Shown piece after piece: positions 34,291 to 44,134 of a stretch of 64,000 nucleotides of DNA (position 1 is its first letter; each line of letters opens with the position of its first letter). The notes beneath the pieces were generated by a model. That model was not told the origin of the DNA. It saw nothing but the letters and a program-made list of their open reading frames with translations, and made no database searches. Position numbers and translations under genes: made by a program. Source of the DNA: Beverwykella pulmonaria (Eukaryota; Ascomycota; Dothideomycetes; Pleosporales; Melanommataceae); assembly GCA_001599595.1 (NCBI GenBank), contig BCHH01000018.1, positions 396,258 through 460,257 on the forward strand, written 5' to 3'.

Positions 34291-35058
34291 TCAATTCGCC
34301 TTCCATGGAAGCTTGTCTCCCACCTGATAATTCCTCCCAATCGGCCTCCACATCATGTAAGCTCTCATATCCTCGCTCTGCCACCCTTTCCACTTCTCAC
34401 TCGGATTCGGAACCGTAAAATCAATATCGACCTGCTCCACGCACCCAAAGCCACACTTCTCATAGAAGGGGACGGCAAAGGGCACAGACTCGATCACAGT
34501 CTCAACGCCCATTGCATCGGCTTTCGCGACGCCCCACTCGACCAGCATTTTCCCGAGCCCGTGACGCCGATAGTCGGGATGGACGACCATTTGGTCCAGT
34601 TCTGGAAGCAATTCATGACATTATCCTCAATCTAGGCTGGAGGCATTTCACATACCCAAATGAGATCTCCTCATCCTCTCGACGATGAACCCTTTCAACC
34701 CGCCAATAAGCCTCTCCGCAAACGCTTTCTCCTCAGACCCCTCAGTGTGCCAACCTGCATTGAACTGCTTCAGAGCTGATGGCGCAGTCTCTACCTTCTC
34801 GTTAATCTCCCAACAAGCCGCACCCACGACATTTCCCGACTCCGTTTCCGTGACCTTTAACCAGTGGCAGTGCGGGTCCCCCTCCCACATACGTATATGC
34901 CGCGCTTTGGATGTCTCGATTGCGGCCGAGAGAGTGGTGTGGATGGGGTTGAAGAATTTGGAGAAGCTGTTGTAGGGATCGCGGAACGATAAGAAGTGAA
35001 TGGGCCAGAGGGCATCGAAGTCGGTTGCCGAGGAAATTTCTTCGAGTTTGAACGGCAT
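34291..35058 (-). CDS. GNAT-family N-acetyltransferase
   Basis: Two exons on the minus strand, 35058-34656 and 34601-34291, giving 237 residues. The start MPFKLEEISSATDFD is supported by the conserved start of the truncated duplicate at 32913. The GNAT core is visible: SGNVVGAACWEI (beta strand near the substrate side), LDQMVVHPDYRRHGLGKML (motif A, the acetyl-CoA pyrophosphate loop R/Q-x-x-G-x-G/A as RRHGLG) and VPFYEKCGF (motif B). Fungal proteins of this layout are common; the acceptor is unknown. The intron has a strong GTATGT donor and TTCCAG acceptor. It lies between the two UstYa relics. Confidence 0.87.
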
Positions 35059-35338
35059 GGTGGTAGTGGCGGTGAGTTGTAGGTGGTGGTTAAGAAATAC
35101 GCAGTGCGTTTGCACGTGGAGCGGGCACGGCACGGGCACGGGATTCAGCGGGGCAAGGATTAGTATCCGTCACCAACAGTGACGCAATTGCGAAGCATCT
35201 GCCTACCAGTGTCAAGCATAAGGGCAATTCGTCTGAAAGCATATACTTCATAGCTGCATACTATCAAACCCACTGTCTTGTAAGCCAGTCTAACTCATTT
35301 TTTTGGCCACGAATAATAGTCTACACCCTAGTAGTGGT
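35059..35338. other. Short intergenic stretch
   Basis: Leader of the GNAT gene on the minus strand and mixed sequence. No gene was recognised. Confidence 0.4.
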
Positions 35339-35583
35339 TACCATAACATTCATTATCCGTCCGTCATTCGTGAAGCATTATACCACCACCAAGAAGGCGT
35401 TGAACAAACAGTAACCCCATGTATACAATGCACTGCCTGGACTCGCTTCGACAAGAAGTCATGTGCCATGCTGACGATACGTTGCTGTATACTGAGGATG
35501 GGAAGATCATCGGTGATGGACAAGTCAGAGAATGTAGGGATTGGGAGGCTTTGCGTGAGTGGGCAATAGAGAATCAGATATAG
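35339..35583 (+). pseudogene. Second UstYa-family relic (C-terminal part)
   Basis: The trace begins IHYPSVIREALYHHQEG and, after a one-base shift near 35418, continues YTMHCLDSLRQEVMCHADDT and GDGQVRECRDWEALREWA to a TAG at 35581. The CLDSLRQ-x-x-MCHADxT signature is the second conserved region of UstYa/DUF3328 proteins. The first histidine of its HxxHC motif is replaced by Met, and the N-terminal half is absent. Confidence 0.7.
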
Positions 35584-35960
35584 GGACCGATACTCTTATT
35601 TCACTCACCATTTTGCGCTGCAAAGGGTGTATGAACTTCCTCGGTGACGGCTTTGTTGTTACGTAGAAGTTAAAAATATGTTCTTAAGGCAAAAGATTTC
35701 ATTTGTCGTATGCATAGAACTTTAACAAATTAGAAAACTCTTGGATGTAATTTTCCACTGCTCGCGTGATTCGACTTTCATCTTTGATATTATTAACCAT
35801 TCTCTGTGTTGCAGGAACAAATAGCCATGCAATTTGAAGAATTTTATAGTCAGTGAATCGAATGTCAGCGACATACGCCACTAGGATTTCCTACAACCCT
35901 GAATTATACTTTTCCACAATGATTCATCCACTTGCTCATACTGCCCTCACGCAATTTATG
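35584..35960. other. Intergenic stretch
   Basis: A 60-codon minus-strand ORF (35881-35699) has protein-like composition, but its family was not recognised. Nothing else was seen. Confidence 0.4.
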
Positions 35961-37110
35961 TCAAACAACATCCCTCCACTCTCCCCCTTCAAAAGTCGGC
36001 AAAGCCTCAATCTCTTCACTAAACCCACCATGTCTCTCCGGGGACTCGCTTTCTGTCTTCCTGTCAGGGTTGGGAACCGATGGCGCACTGGTAGGACCAA
36101 ACTTTTGCATACCCCTTGTTGTATAAATCGATGATTGAGAAACCTTGTCGGCGAAGTAGGTCGGCTTGCCATACTCCCGCCTGTTGAAAAGTAGTAGTCC
36201 TAAAGCCTGACTATTTGGAAGGCGTTTCATACCTCGACACCTTCAAAAAACGGCTTGATACGTAGTATGCATGCCGTTGAGATGCTGAGGCAGATGTGTA
36301 CTTCAGTGCAGATGACAGCTTTCCAGACATTGAATGCGTGATTGTTGTACGGAGAGATGGGGTAAGGTATGCTAGCCTGCATGCCGCCGCTGCGATGACT
36401 CTGCAAATCTGGTCAGAGATAAACTACACTGAATGGAGAACTATTGATAGGTATTAACAGGACACGTGGAGAAAATCATCCAACCACCACAGCTTTTCTC
36501 GATATCGGAATATGCAACTCCCACACCAGCATGATCGAAGTTAGGATCAGACCCAGATCTGTGATCATATCGAGAGCTCCAAAGGCCGTCTAGAATGTCG
36601 TCTAAAGTGGCACACTGCTTAGTAAAGCTTCTGTCTCGTTGAGGTGAATATCATACCTGATTGAAGCAGTGCAGAGTCAGTACCTCCCACGTGTGAGAAG
36701 ATCTACATTGAAATGCGGCTGCGAAGAACGTGCAGACTGCTAATGCGGCAGAAATTGCGCCTACCCCCAGGATAAATCATTTATATATCCTTCTACGGCT
36801 ATGTTGTTGATGAGCACGACTAGTGAGAGCTTCACACAACACGTTGCTGCGGTGTAGAGCAAGTCGGCCGTAAAATACGCCTGTTAAGTTCAACAAACAT
36901 AGCCCACAAACCTTTTCAATGGCTTGAACTTTCTCGATTAATGAGGTCTCCTTATTCCCCATACCGTTATTTGCTGCAATAAAATATGCAACTGAAATCC
37001 CAACTGCGAGCAGCTGCCACTTCGTTCAATCTCCTGCATTTCTATCAATTTCGTCTGGAGATACTCACTGTTGCAGCAGTCATCAAATAGTCATCCAACT
37101 GAAATTTACT
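35961..37110 (-). pseudogene. PTH11/SAT4-like (fungal rhodopsin-type) receptor relic
   Basis: On the minus strand, recognisable membrane-receptor pieces occur in order: SSKFQLDDYLMTAATVS (about 37095), MGNKETSLIEKVQAIEKV then LLNLTGVFYGRLAL (36962-36860), AISAALAVCTFFAAAFQCRS (about 36755), and a tail with EYGKPTYFADKVSQSS (about 36170). This order (F-x-x-DDY, then G-M-G-x-H/K, then a Cys-containing TM helix, then a hydrophilic tail) matches seven-helix PTH11/SAT4-type proteins. Several stops and frame changes separate the pieces. Some could be introns, since these genes have many, but helices 4-7 cannot be read in one frame, so decay is more likely. The left end overlaps the permease relic on the other strand. 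Confidence 0.6.
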
Positions 37111-37159
37111 GCTGTTGAGGTATTCACAACGTGGAATAATGATGGCGGTTGGTCGAGCG

Positions 37160-38049
37160 TCGGGTTGAGCTTTCTGGTGGGGATGATCACGAATATTGGG
37201 CCTTTTATAAATACGTTTCTGCTTCAATGGTTCCTGCTCCATACTCTTCTACTTTTAGATCTGACCCAAATATTATGAACAGGAGCCGATGGAGCCGTAC
37301 ACATGGCCGAAGAATCCACAACGCCGCAATAATCGTCCCATGGAACATCATCATCACCGTTATCATCAACGGCTATCTAGGCTTCGGAATGCGACTAGCC
37401 GCGCTGTTCTGCATGGGAGACCTTGAGTCCGCCATGGACACGGCTACACTATACCCCTTCATTCAGATCTTCTTCGACTCCACAAGGCCCTACGTCGGGA
37501 CCACGTTGATAGTTTGCATTCCGCTTGTACTCTCATATGCAGCTATGTTTGGCCAGTTCGCCGATGCTTCGAGACAACTTTGGGCATGTGCTCGTGATTG
37601 TGGCCCGCCGCTTTCGGACCGTTTGCTTCTTGTACGTTCTCTTTTCACGGATATGTGTGAATCTTGAGGGGCAATGCATCTATCAGAGCCTAGGTAAACT
37701 CGCGCACATTCTTACCAATGAATGCGGTCTGGGCCACATGCATCATTTCCCTCTTACTCAGCCTCATTAACATCGGCTCTCACAAAGCCCTCGAGAATAT
37801 CTTATCCTTCACGGTCAGCTCGTGGGAAGTCGCTGCATCGATTCCCTCTTCCTCTTACTACAGAGTCGCACCACGGGCCGCATCCGATTCACATCAAAAC
37901 TCTACATCTCGACTTCAAACGATGACCCAAAAAGGCTGTTGGTGTGGGAACCGTGGCGCGTGCCTGAGCCGCTGGGTACATGCATCAATGTTGGTGCACT
38001 GGCGTGGATCACGTTGGCGTTCTTCTTTAGCTTTGGCCTGGCAGCGTGA
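37160..38049 (+). pseudogene. Amino-acid/GABA permease relic (APC family)
   Basis: A C-terminal part of a fungal amino-acid permease can be read: GADGAVHMAEE (about 37284), then after a one-base loss HNAAIIVPWNIIITVIING and YLGFGMRLAALFCMGD, DTATLYPFIQIFF, QLWACARDCGPPLSD, LPMNAVWATCIISLLLSLIN and, after another shift, RLLVWEPWRVPEPLGTCINV. At least two frameshifts break it, and the first transmembrane helices are missing. An intron with a CAG acceptor before GADGAV and one before VNSRTFLPMNAVW are plausible. The intact family moves choline, GABA or amino acids across the plasma membrane. Confidence 0.8.
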
Positions 38050-38805
38050 AGGTACGTGAAATTACTAGCTCTACCAAGGTCCGATTGTCGAGATACAATC
38101 AGAGGCTCGCGAAGTCCGGGAGGAAGGAGGGATGAGGAAACATATTCCAGATTTGCTCTCATATGTAGGGACGCGACATGGGTCCTTCCCAACAGACAGG
38201 AGCGTGAAATAGAGACTGTCGGTCGGTGGGTCACATGATGAGTCACCTCAATGTTTGTTCATGTGACTCACTTCTATGTTTGTTATCACTACCTTGGCAG
38301 GCTCCTACCGTGTTTGGGAAGACTATAGATATTTCTTCGGTGGCTCCTCTGTAGAATCAATTCAACAATCATCATACTCTCTCAATGTACTTCGTCACAT
38401 CACGACAGAGACCAACAAAGCTTTTCGGAGAGTGTGAGAGACAGTGAATCAAGCAGAACAAATGTCGGCTAGGGGTTTAATGAATATTTTGTATTTTGCG
38501 AGATATTTTGGAATTGAAAAATTTAGAGTGGGGGGTTGTAAAGAAAGGGAAGGTGTAGAAAATAAATTTAGATCAGGCGAGTTAGAAGTGGCACGTGGGC
38601 ATTGGGCAAACAATCGATGAATTTCACAGCACACTCCAGCAGGATAACACCATCGTTATCGTCGGTGAATGGTTGGGTTGATTTGATATCTGCTGCTGAC
38701 CACCCCCACCTATGATACACATCCCCCGCCCGCTCGAGCCCAAGTCTATGCGATCATTCCGCCTCTGGACAAAAGAAATCTCATTCCGCGAGGTGTTTTT
38801 GTCGA
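38050..38805. other. Boundary stretch between the worn island and core genes
   Basis: AT-rich in the second half, with no coding trace. The worn sequence stops here and intact core genes follow. Confidence 0.5.
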
Positions 38806-39245
38806 TTATGCGCCGGTCTGGCCGAGAGCGCGGGCTCGCTCGTCTTCGATCTTCTGGTAGAAAGCATCGCGGTGGCGGACGGCGGGAACGTGGTAGCCTT
38901 TCAGGAGTGAGTCCCAGATACTGTAGGAGAGGCAAGGTGTGCGAAGGATAATGAGTTGTTGGTGGAGCGTCTACATACCGTACCAAAAGCCATAGCCGGC
39001 GGCTGTTCCGAGGCCTGATACCACTGTTAGCCAGGCTCACGCGCCGACCCAAAGCGCCCGCAAAGCATTTGCCAAGAGTGTATGCCCATGTGGCAGGCTT
39101 GAAGGGAAGGGAGAACGCACCCAGAGCCACGGAGAGATCGAGCACGATTTGCCGCTTGAGCATCTGTGATACCATTAGTCCAGGCCTCCGACCTCCCAAT
39201 GTACTCAATTGCAGCACGTACGCCGGTGATCGGTTTGATGGCCAT
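38806..39245 (-). CDS. COX9: Cytochrome c oxidase subunit VIIa (COX9 type)
   Basis: A 64-residue protein in four very short exons on the minus strand: 39245-39222, 39163-39121, 39014-38979 and 38897-38806. The product starts MAIKPITG, then MLKRQIVLDLSVALG and LGTAAGYGFWYGYH, then VPAVRHRDAFYQKIEDERA and ALGQTGA. One transmembrane helix and the VPAVRHRDAFYxKxExERA tail are the marks of this nuclear-encoded subunit of mitochondrial complex IV. No exon exceeds 92 bp and all three introns have usual fungal ends (GTACGT, GTGCGT, GTATGT), so open-reading-frame scans miss the gene. The last acceptor used is CTGAAAG; an alternative CAG lies upstream but breaks the frame. Confidence 0.9.
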
Positions 39246-39689
39246 GGTGGATTGTGTTTCCGGAGAGCAGGGAGTGTTGGTGGTGCGGTGGGCAGGTTCG
39301 TGGAGCTGTTTGGAGGTGGAAGGGAACGTCCGACGTTGGTGGTGGAGTGAGATGCGCCAAGTGCCAAGGCCGTGGTCTGTGCTGAATCGCGCTTTCGCTT
39401 TTGGGAGCTTCGACTCAAAGGCACCTCACATCGAAAGTGAAGGCTGCCACATTCACGCACGCCCCCGTCCAACACCCGCACCTGGCTCGACAGCCTCGCG
39501 CGGCATCGGACCCTCCACCTCTTCTCGTTTCTTTCTCTCGCGCGCGCTCTCCTCCCCGGCCCAGCAAACGCCGCGCAGCCTCACCACCCGCGACGCAACG
39601 CCCTTTACCCGCGATTTTGCGCCAGCGACGGGCACATGCCAGGCCTCATAGTTCGCCCCAGCGCCGCCAGTGTCGGTGCTATCGCAGGC
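39246..39689. promoter_or_regulatory. Shared upstream region of COX9 and TAF8
   Basis: The two genes diverge from this 444-bp stretch, which is GC-rich with CCACC/GGTGG runs. An in-frame upstream ATG for TAF8 lies at 39636. Confidence 0.5.
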
Positions 39690-40737
39690 ATGAAACGAGC
39701 ATACGACGGAGAAGCAGCGCCCTCGTACGGAAAGCCGCACCACAAGAAGCGGAAGGTCCGACACCAGCTCCACCACACGCAACCGACCGAACGCATCATC
39801 GAACACACGAGCGGCGAGTTTGACACCAGTGGCGAGAGCAAGGACTTCTTCGATCATCAGCTGCGGCGCGCAATTGCGGTACAATGCAAGGCCATTGGAT
39901 TCGATGGAGCGCGGCCCGAGGCGCTGGAAATGTTCCGGGGACTGGTCGGTGGCTGTACGGCTCGCCCAAGCGATCACTGCATCGCCAGTCTGGTTGTATT
40001 CGCATAGCTAACATTGCATAGACATGCGCAACTTCCTCGCCCAAGTCCAAAAGTCCATGTCGAGTGCGCGGCGCACCGAAACCGTCGGCAGTGACTGGGT
40101 CTACGCGCTCAATTCGTCTGGCATCACCGGTTCCTCTATCCTCCACAACCATCTTGACACTGGCGAAATACCACCCTCCCTCCTACAGCCCAACTTTGCG
40201 CCTCCAGAGCCCGCTGAACCCTCGCCAGTCGACCTGGAAGGCCTCCTCGGCCCAGGACTCTCTGGAAAGGTAGACAAAGAAAGCAAGAAGTACATACCAT
40301 CACACTTCCCCCCATTCCCATCAAAGCACACCTGGAAAGCGACGCCCGTGTTTACCAAGCGTGAGAACGACCCGCGAAAGATTCGAGAGAAGGCGACAGA
40401 AGAGGGCATACTGGCGGAGCAAAGTCTGAGAAGATTGATGATCAAGCAGAAGCAGGGGCTGCAGAAAAACAATATGGGGAAGCGGAAGAAGAGTAAGAGG
40501 ATGATAGCGAGCGACAGGCTGTGGGTGGAGGCCATGAAGGAGGTCCGGGACGATGAGGATGCGAGGGAGGAGATGTCGAGAGCACACTCTGATGATGGCA
40601 TGGACGAGGACAACTTCAATGAGGAACCACAGGCTCGACTGAAGCCGAAGGAGAAGCCAGAGAGGGAGATCGATTTGGAGGGGGTGCACGTCAATTACGA
40701 CCAGAAATTTTGGAGACAGTCGGCGAGAGGGTCATAA
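39690..40737 (+). CDS. TAF8: TFIID subunit TAF8
   Basis: Two exons, 39690-39948 and 40022-40737, giving 324 residues (an upstream in-frame ATG at 39636 would add 18). After a basic start (KPHHKKRKVRHQ) comes a histone-fold region (FFDHQLRRAIAVQCKAIGFD then FRGLVDMRNFLAQVQKSM, spanning the intron). The C-terminal TAF8 signature is KKYIPSHFPPFPSKHTW and TPVFTKRENDPRKIREKATE, followed by ILAEQSLRRL. TAF8 pairs with TAF10 and helps assemble TFIID at core promoters in the nucleus. The tail has lysine-rich (GKRKKSKRM) and acidic stretches. The donor GTGGCT is weak, but the junction gives an unbroken histone fold. Confidence 0.9.
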
Positions 40738-41056
40738 TACCGAATGGGCTGGCGGAGCAGAACAAAATTCGTCTGTGTTGAGGGTTATCTAAACTTCGAA
40801 TCGGGTCATCAAAGTATCTTTTTCAGCGAGGCGTTTTGGCTAGAAGCATCTTATCTTGGAGTTAGGTCTGGTTCTGAGCATTTTGGTGGCGTTCACGGGC
40901 TAGCTTTTATCTGTTGTTTTCTGCTGCTTGCCGTAGTAGCTCACGCTTTACATTAGAGCTACAGTGAGATATGGGTCCATTGTTGACAAAGGTCATATAA
41001 TAGTTGCATGGACTTAGCCTGTATTTGACGACTTTGACACATTCACAAACCACTAC
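40738..41056. other. Convergent intergenic stretch
   Basis: Trailers of TAF8 and SOM1. No gene was recognised. Confidence 0.5.
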
Positions 41057-41417
41057 CTATGCACCAGATCGGGTGCCTTCATTCTTCTCCCTCCATGCCT
41101 CCCAAGCCGTCGTCTCAACCAACAGATTCTCCTTACACCTATCACATCACATGATCAGCGCTGCATTTCCGCACGCCAAGCCCTCCTACTGCACCTTCTC
41201 ACACAACTTACTGTCGGTAGAACCGCACGACCGGTTGACAGACCACGACAGGCGTCTCTCCATCTTTCGGCTTCGCGGCGTTGCAGCGGTACTGCACCAG
41301 CTCCTTTAACGCACATTCCTCGAGATTGATCGGTGGTTTGCGCCGTTTGCCAGTAGGTAGAACATTGATCTTTTCCGGGAGCTGGGAGACGTGGAATGTG
41401 GGTATCACCGGCGCCAT
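41057..41417 (-). CDS. SOM1: SOM1-like subunit of the mitochondrial inner membrane peptidase
   Basis: Two exons on the minus strand, 41417-41212 and 41138-41057, giving 95 residues. The sequence runs MAPVIPTFHVSQLP, INVLPTGKRRKPPINLEEC, LKELVQYRCNAAKP, VVCQPVVRFYRQC and LLVETTAWEAW. The PTGKRRKPP-x-NL-x-EC and C-x-P-x-x-x-x-FR-x-C motifs with the VETTAWE end mark fungal SOM1, the small Cys-rich partner of the Imp1/Imp2 signal peptidase in the mitochondrial intermembrane space. The intron splits the codon before the last conserved Cys. The donor GTAAGT is strong. Confidence 0.85.
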
Positions 41418-41522
41418 TGATGGAATTGTGTAATGTTGAGCTGAGCTGAGGTGAAGAGAAGGATTGTGTTGGGGAAACGTTTGAGTGGAAGGGAAAGTGG
41501 TTATTGTGGGAGAGGAGGAAGA

Positions 41523-42764
41523 ATGAATGGAGCGGAGAAGTTAGGGGAGAGGCTAAGGAAGGAGGTCGAGGTTAGGGGGTTGAGCGAGGTAAACATCAAC
41601 GTCGTCGAATCTATTTTGTATACGAAATTGATGGCAATATAGTTGCTGGCTTCTCTCCGCGAACTACATCATGGCGATTCGCAAAAGAGGTCATATTTCG
41701 GGATCCCTGAATTGGACGCTCTGTTGCTGTCACCGTTCCCAGCTTCCACCACAGCAGCAGCTCCACAACCTCTACCTCTACCTAACCAGAACTCGGACGA
41801 CTTATGGAACCCGAATCCGCCTCCAAACCAACCAGTAAATCCCATTCCACCACCTGCCAAAAACCCCACTACCAAACCATACCCCCTCCCCATCCTCGAA
41901 CTCATCTCCCCACCCACACCCCATACTTCCTCCTCTTCTGGAAAAACATCCCTCATCTACCTCACCGCTGCCCTGGCCATCCTTCCCTCCACGCTCACTA
42001 ACATCCCCCTCTTCGGCCAGAACGCCGCAGTCGTAATCCTCGACCCACTAGCCCACTTCTCCTCCACACGCCTCGCAGAAGTCTGTGCATCCCTCATTTC
42101 CTCCAAAATCAATGACAGGGCCCGGGCCGGGGCGTTGAAAGAACAGATCAAACAAGTGGTCAAGGAAGCACTACACCACGTGCATATTTTCCGCCCATCG
42201 TCCTGGGCCTCAATGCTCGAGACGCTGGAAACCATGCTGGAGTATTTATTCGATGGGAGCAGGCATGCGAGTATGAGGAGGAGTGTGAGCTTTGTGGTGT
42301 GCGAGGACGTGGATTCTTTTCACTGGGACCTTCGCAGCGCTGCCACATCTAGACCGACGAGTACAACTCCGACAGAGCTCGCTATCGCCTCAACACGGCT
42401 CACCACTACCCTCCTCTCCCTCTCCACACAGCTCTCTTGTGCACTAATTCTTACCTCGCACTCAGGCACGTCCGCTCCAACAACCTTCCGCGCCTCCCTG
42501 CCACTACACACATCCTGGCCGCCCAACACGCCGGTAACAAGGCTGGCGGTGAGGAGAGTAGAAGTTATGCGTTTTGCGCCGGCGATCAGTGTTGAGGAGG
42601 CAGAAAGGGAGAGGGGACGAAGATGGGATGTTGTGAAGAGGGGGAGGTTCGAGTGCTGGAAGGTTGGCGGTGTTGGGGAGAAAGGGAAAGACGGGGAAGG
42701 TTTCGTGTTTAAGGTTGGGAGGGGGGTTGAGGTGGAGAGGGATGAACGGAAGATAAGAGGATAA
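41523..42764 (+). CDS. RAD51-superfamily protein, XRCC2-like
   Basis: Two exons, 41523-41588 and 41643-42764, giving 395 residues. Exon 1 codes MNGAEKLGERLRKEVEVRG; exon 2 starts LLASLRELHHGD. YFGIPELDALL and a Walker A-like SSSSGKTSLIYL (about residue 119) are followed by Walker B-like NAAVVILDP (about 148) and HHVHIFRPSSWASMLETLE. The first Gly of the P-loop is Ser, and a long proline-rich insert (about residues 52-100) comes before it. This layout matches fungal XRCC2-like RAD51 paralogues, which act in homologous recombination and replication repair. ATP hydrolysis may be weak or dispensable, as reported for XRCC2. An in-frame upstream ATG at 41451 is possible but less likely. Confidence 0.75.
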
Positions 42765-43202
42765 TTGGAGTCAGATATTTGAGCATGGGATTTCAAAGGC
42801 ATATCGGGTACGGGTACACGTATTTAGGGGGAACTTAGCATTGGGGTGGTGCGGTTAGATACCCAATTCCAATGTTGTGTTCATTTGTTCGGGCCCGGAA
42901 TTTTCTGTGGGGATCTAAAAGGGAATGCGGTATATGATATCTGTTGCTGAGAGGACTCGCAATGTCATCATGTCTGTTTGCAACAATTGTTCTGGGGGCT
43001 GTATCGCCGAAATATTTCCATTGGCTGCGTAGTCTCCAGCTCCAGGGCATATCGTGGACAGCGTGAGCTTCTATCGTACACACTAGACGTCTTCTGTACA
43101 TAACCACTTCCATCTTTCCCCTTTATATAGACGCAGACGCCATATCTCCGAATCTCACATTTCCACGCCCTTCTCCTTCCCACCATCCTCCTATCGCATC
43201 TC
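42765..43202. other. Convergent intergenic stretch
   Basis: Lies between the 3' ends of the XRCC2-like and mL58 genes. No gene was recognised. Confidence 0.5.
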
Positions 43203-43862
43203 CTACTCATCCCTCCCCCACAATTCTTTCCTCCTCCTTCTATCCTCCCTTGCCCCTCTCCTCCTCTCCCCCCACGCATCCCTAGCTCTCTGATGACTCC
43301 TCTCCACCCTTTCAGCCTTCTCAGGAACCTTAACTACTAACCCAACAAAAAACTGACTGCACCCAAACCTCTCCGCGAGCTTCACCCTTGTCCACTTCTC
43401 CGGGTCCTCGAGCCTCAACTTCCGGATTTCCTGGATCTCCTTCTCACCGAGATTGTAGGTTTTTTCATACGGTTTTCTAACGGAAGGCGGAAGTAGTGAT
43501 GAGGGTTTCGGCGGGAAGTGCGAGGGTATAGAGAGCGGTGTTCCGGGCGCCGCAAGCGGGGAAGTTTGACGACGGTGTGCGGTCGCGGTGGTATATGTTA
43601 GGGCGTCGGCGTAGAGCTTTCTTCGGCCGTCGTTTCGGGGCAGGAATTTGGGAGGAGTATGGTACACGCTAGGTGCGGAGGAGGGTGGGTTGAAAATCAA
43701 TGTTGGGGCGGAGCGTGTGGGTGTGTAGGAGGGCGCTTCGGGGAGATGCATGAGCTTTTTGTGGCGCCGGCTTGTAGACTCGTGGCGGGATTGGATAAAG
43801 GGGAGGAGAGGAGATCGAGAGGATTTCGTGCACATCCGTAGGAGGGGCGTAGATGTCGACAT
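43203..43862 (-). CDS. MRPL20: Mitochondrial ribosomal large-subunit protein mL58 (MRPL20 type)
   Basis: A single exon on the minus strand, 219 residues. The start MSTSTPLLRMCTKSSRSPLL fits a mitochondrial presequence. RRHKKLMHLPEAPSYTPT follows, and the conserved core is PPSVRKPYEKTYNLGEKE, EIRKLRLEDPEKWTRVKLAE and RFGCSQFFVGLVVK. The end is Arg-rich (RRRGAREDRRRRKEL), as expected for rRNA contact. The frame stays open upstream to 44036, but the ATG at 43862 gives the best presequence and leaves a leader. Confidence 0.88.
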   Translation of the reverse strand: MSTSTPLLRMCTKSSRSPLLPFIQSRHESTSRRHKKLMHLPEAPSYTPTRSAPTLIFNPPSSAPSVYHTPPKFLPRNDGRRKLYADALTYTTATAHRRQTSPLAAPGTPLSIPSHFPPKPSSLLPPSVRKPYEKTYNLGEKEIQEIRKLRLEDPEKWTRVKLAERFGCSQFFVGLVVKVPEKAERVERSHQRARDAWGERRRGAREDRRRRKELWGRDE

Positions 43863-44134
43863 CGTGCAATTGGAATTGTGTGGTGCTTGCTGTTGATGAG
43901 GAAAAGCTGGGAGAGATTTTGCGGATCGGAGAAATGTGCTTGCCGCGCTTGCGGCCTGATTGGCCAGACGACAAGCTAGCATTAAATTATCGCGAACGTG
44001 CAATGGATCACCGTCTTTTGATGCAGGAGACAACATGAGATTTTCGGTTCATGGATACTAACTATCTAGTTCTATATGCAGAAGTAGATGCAACTTTCGC
44101 TGGGCGTGCGTCAGAGCATGTCATTGTCCACCGC

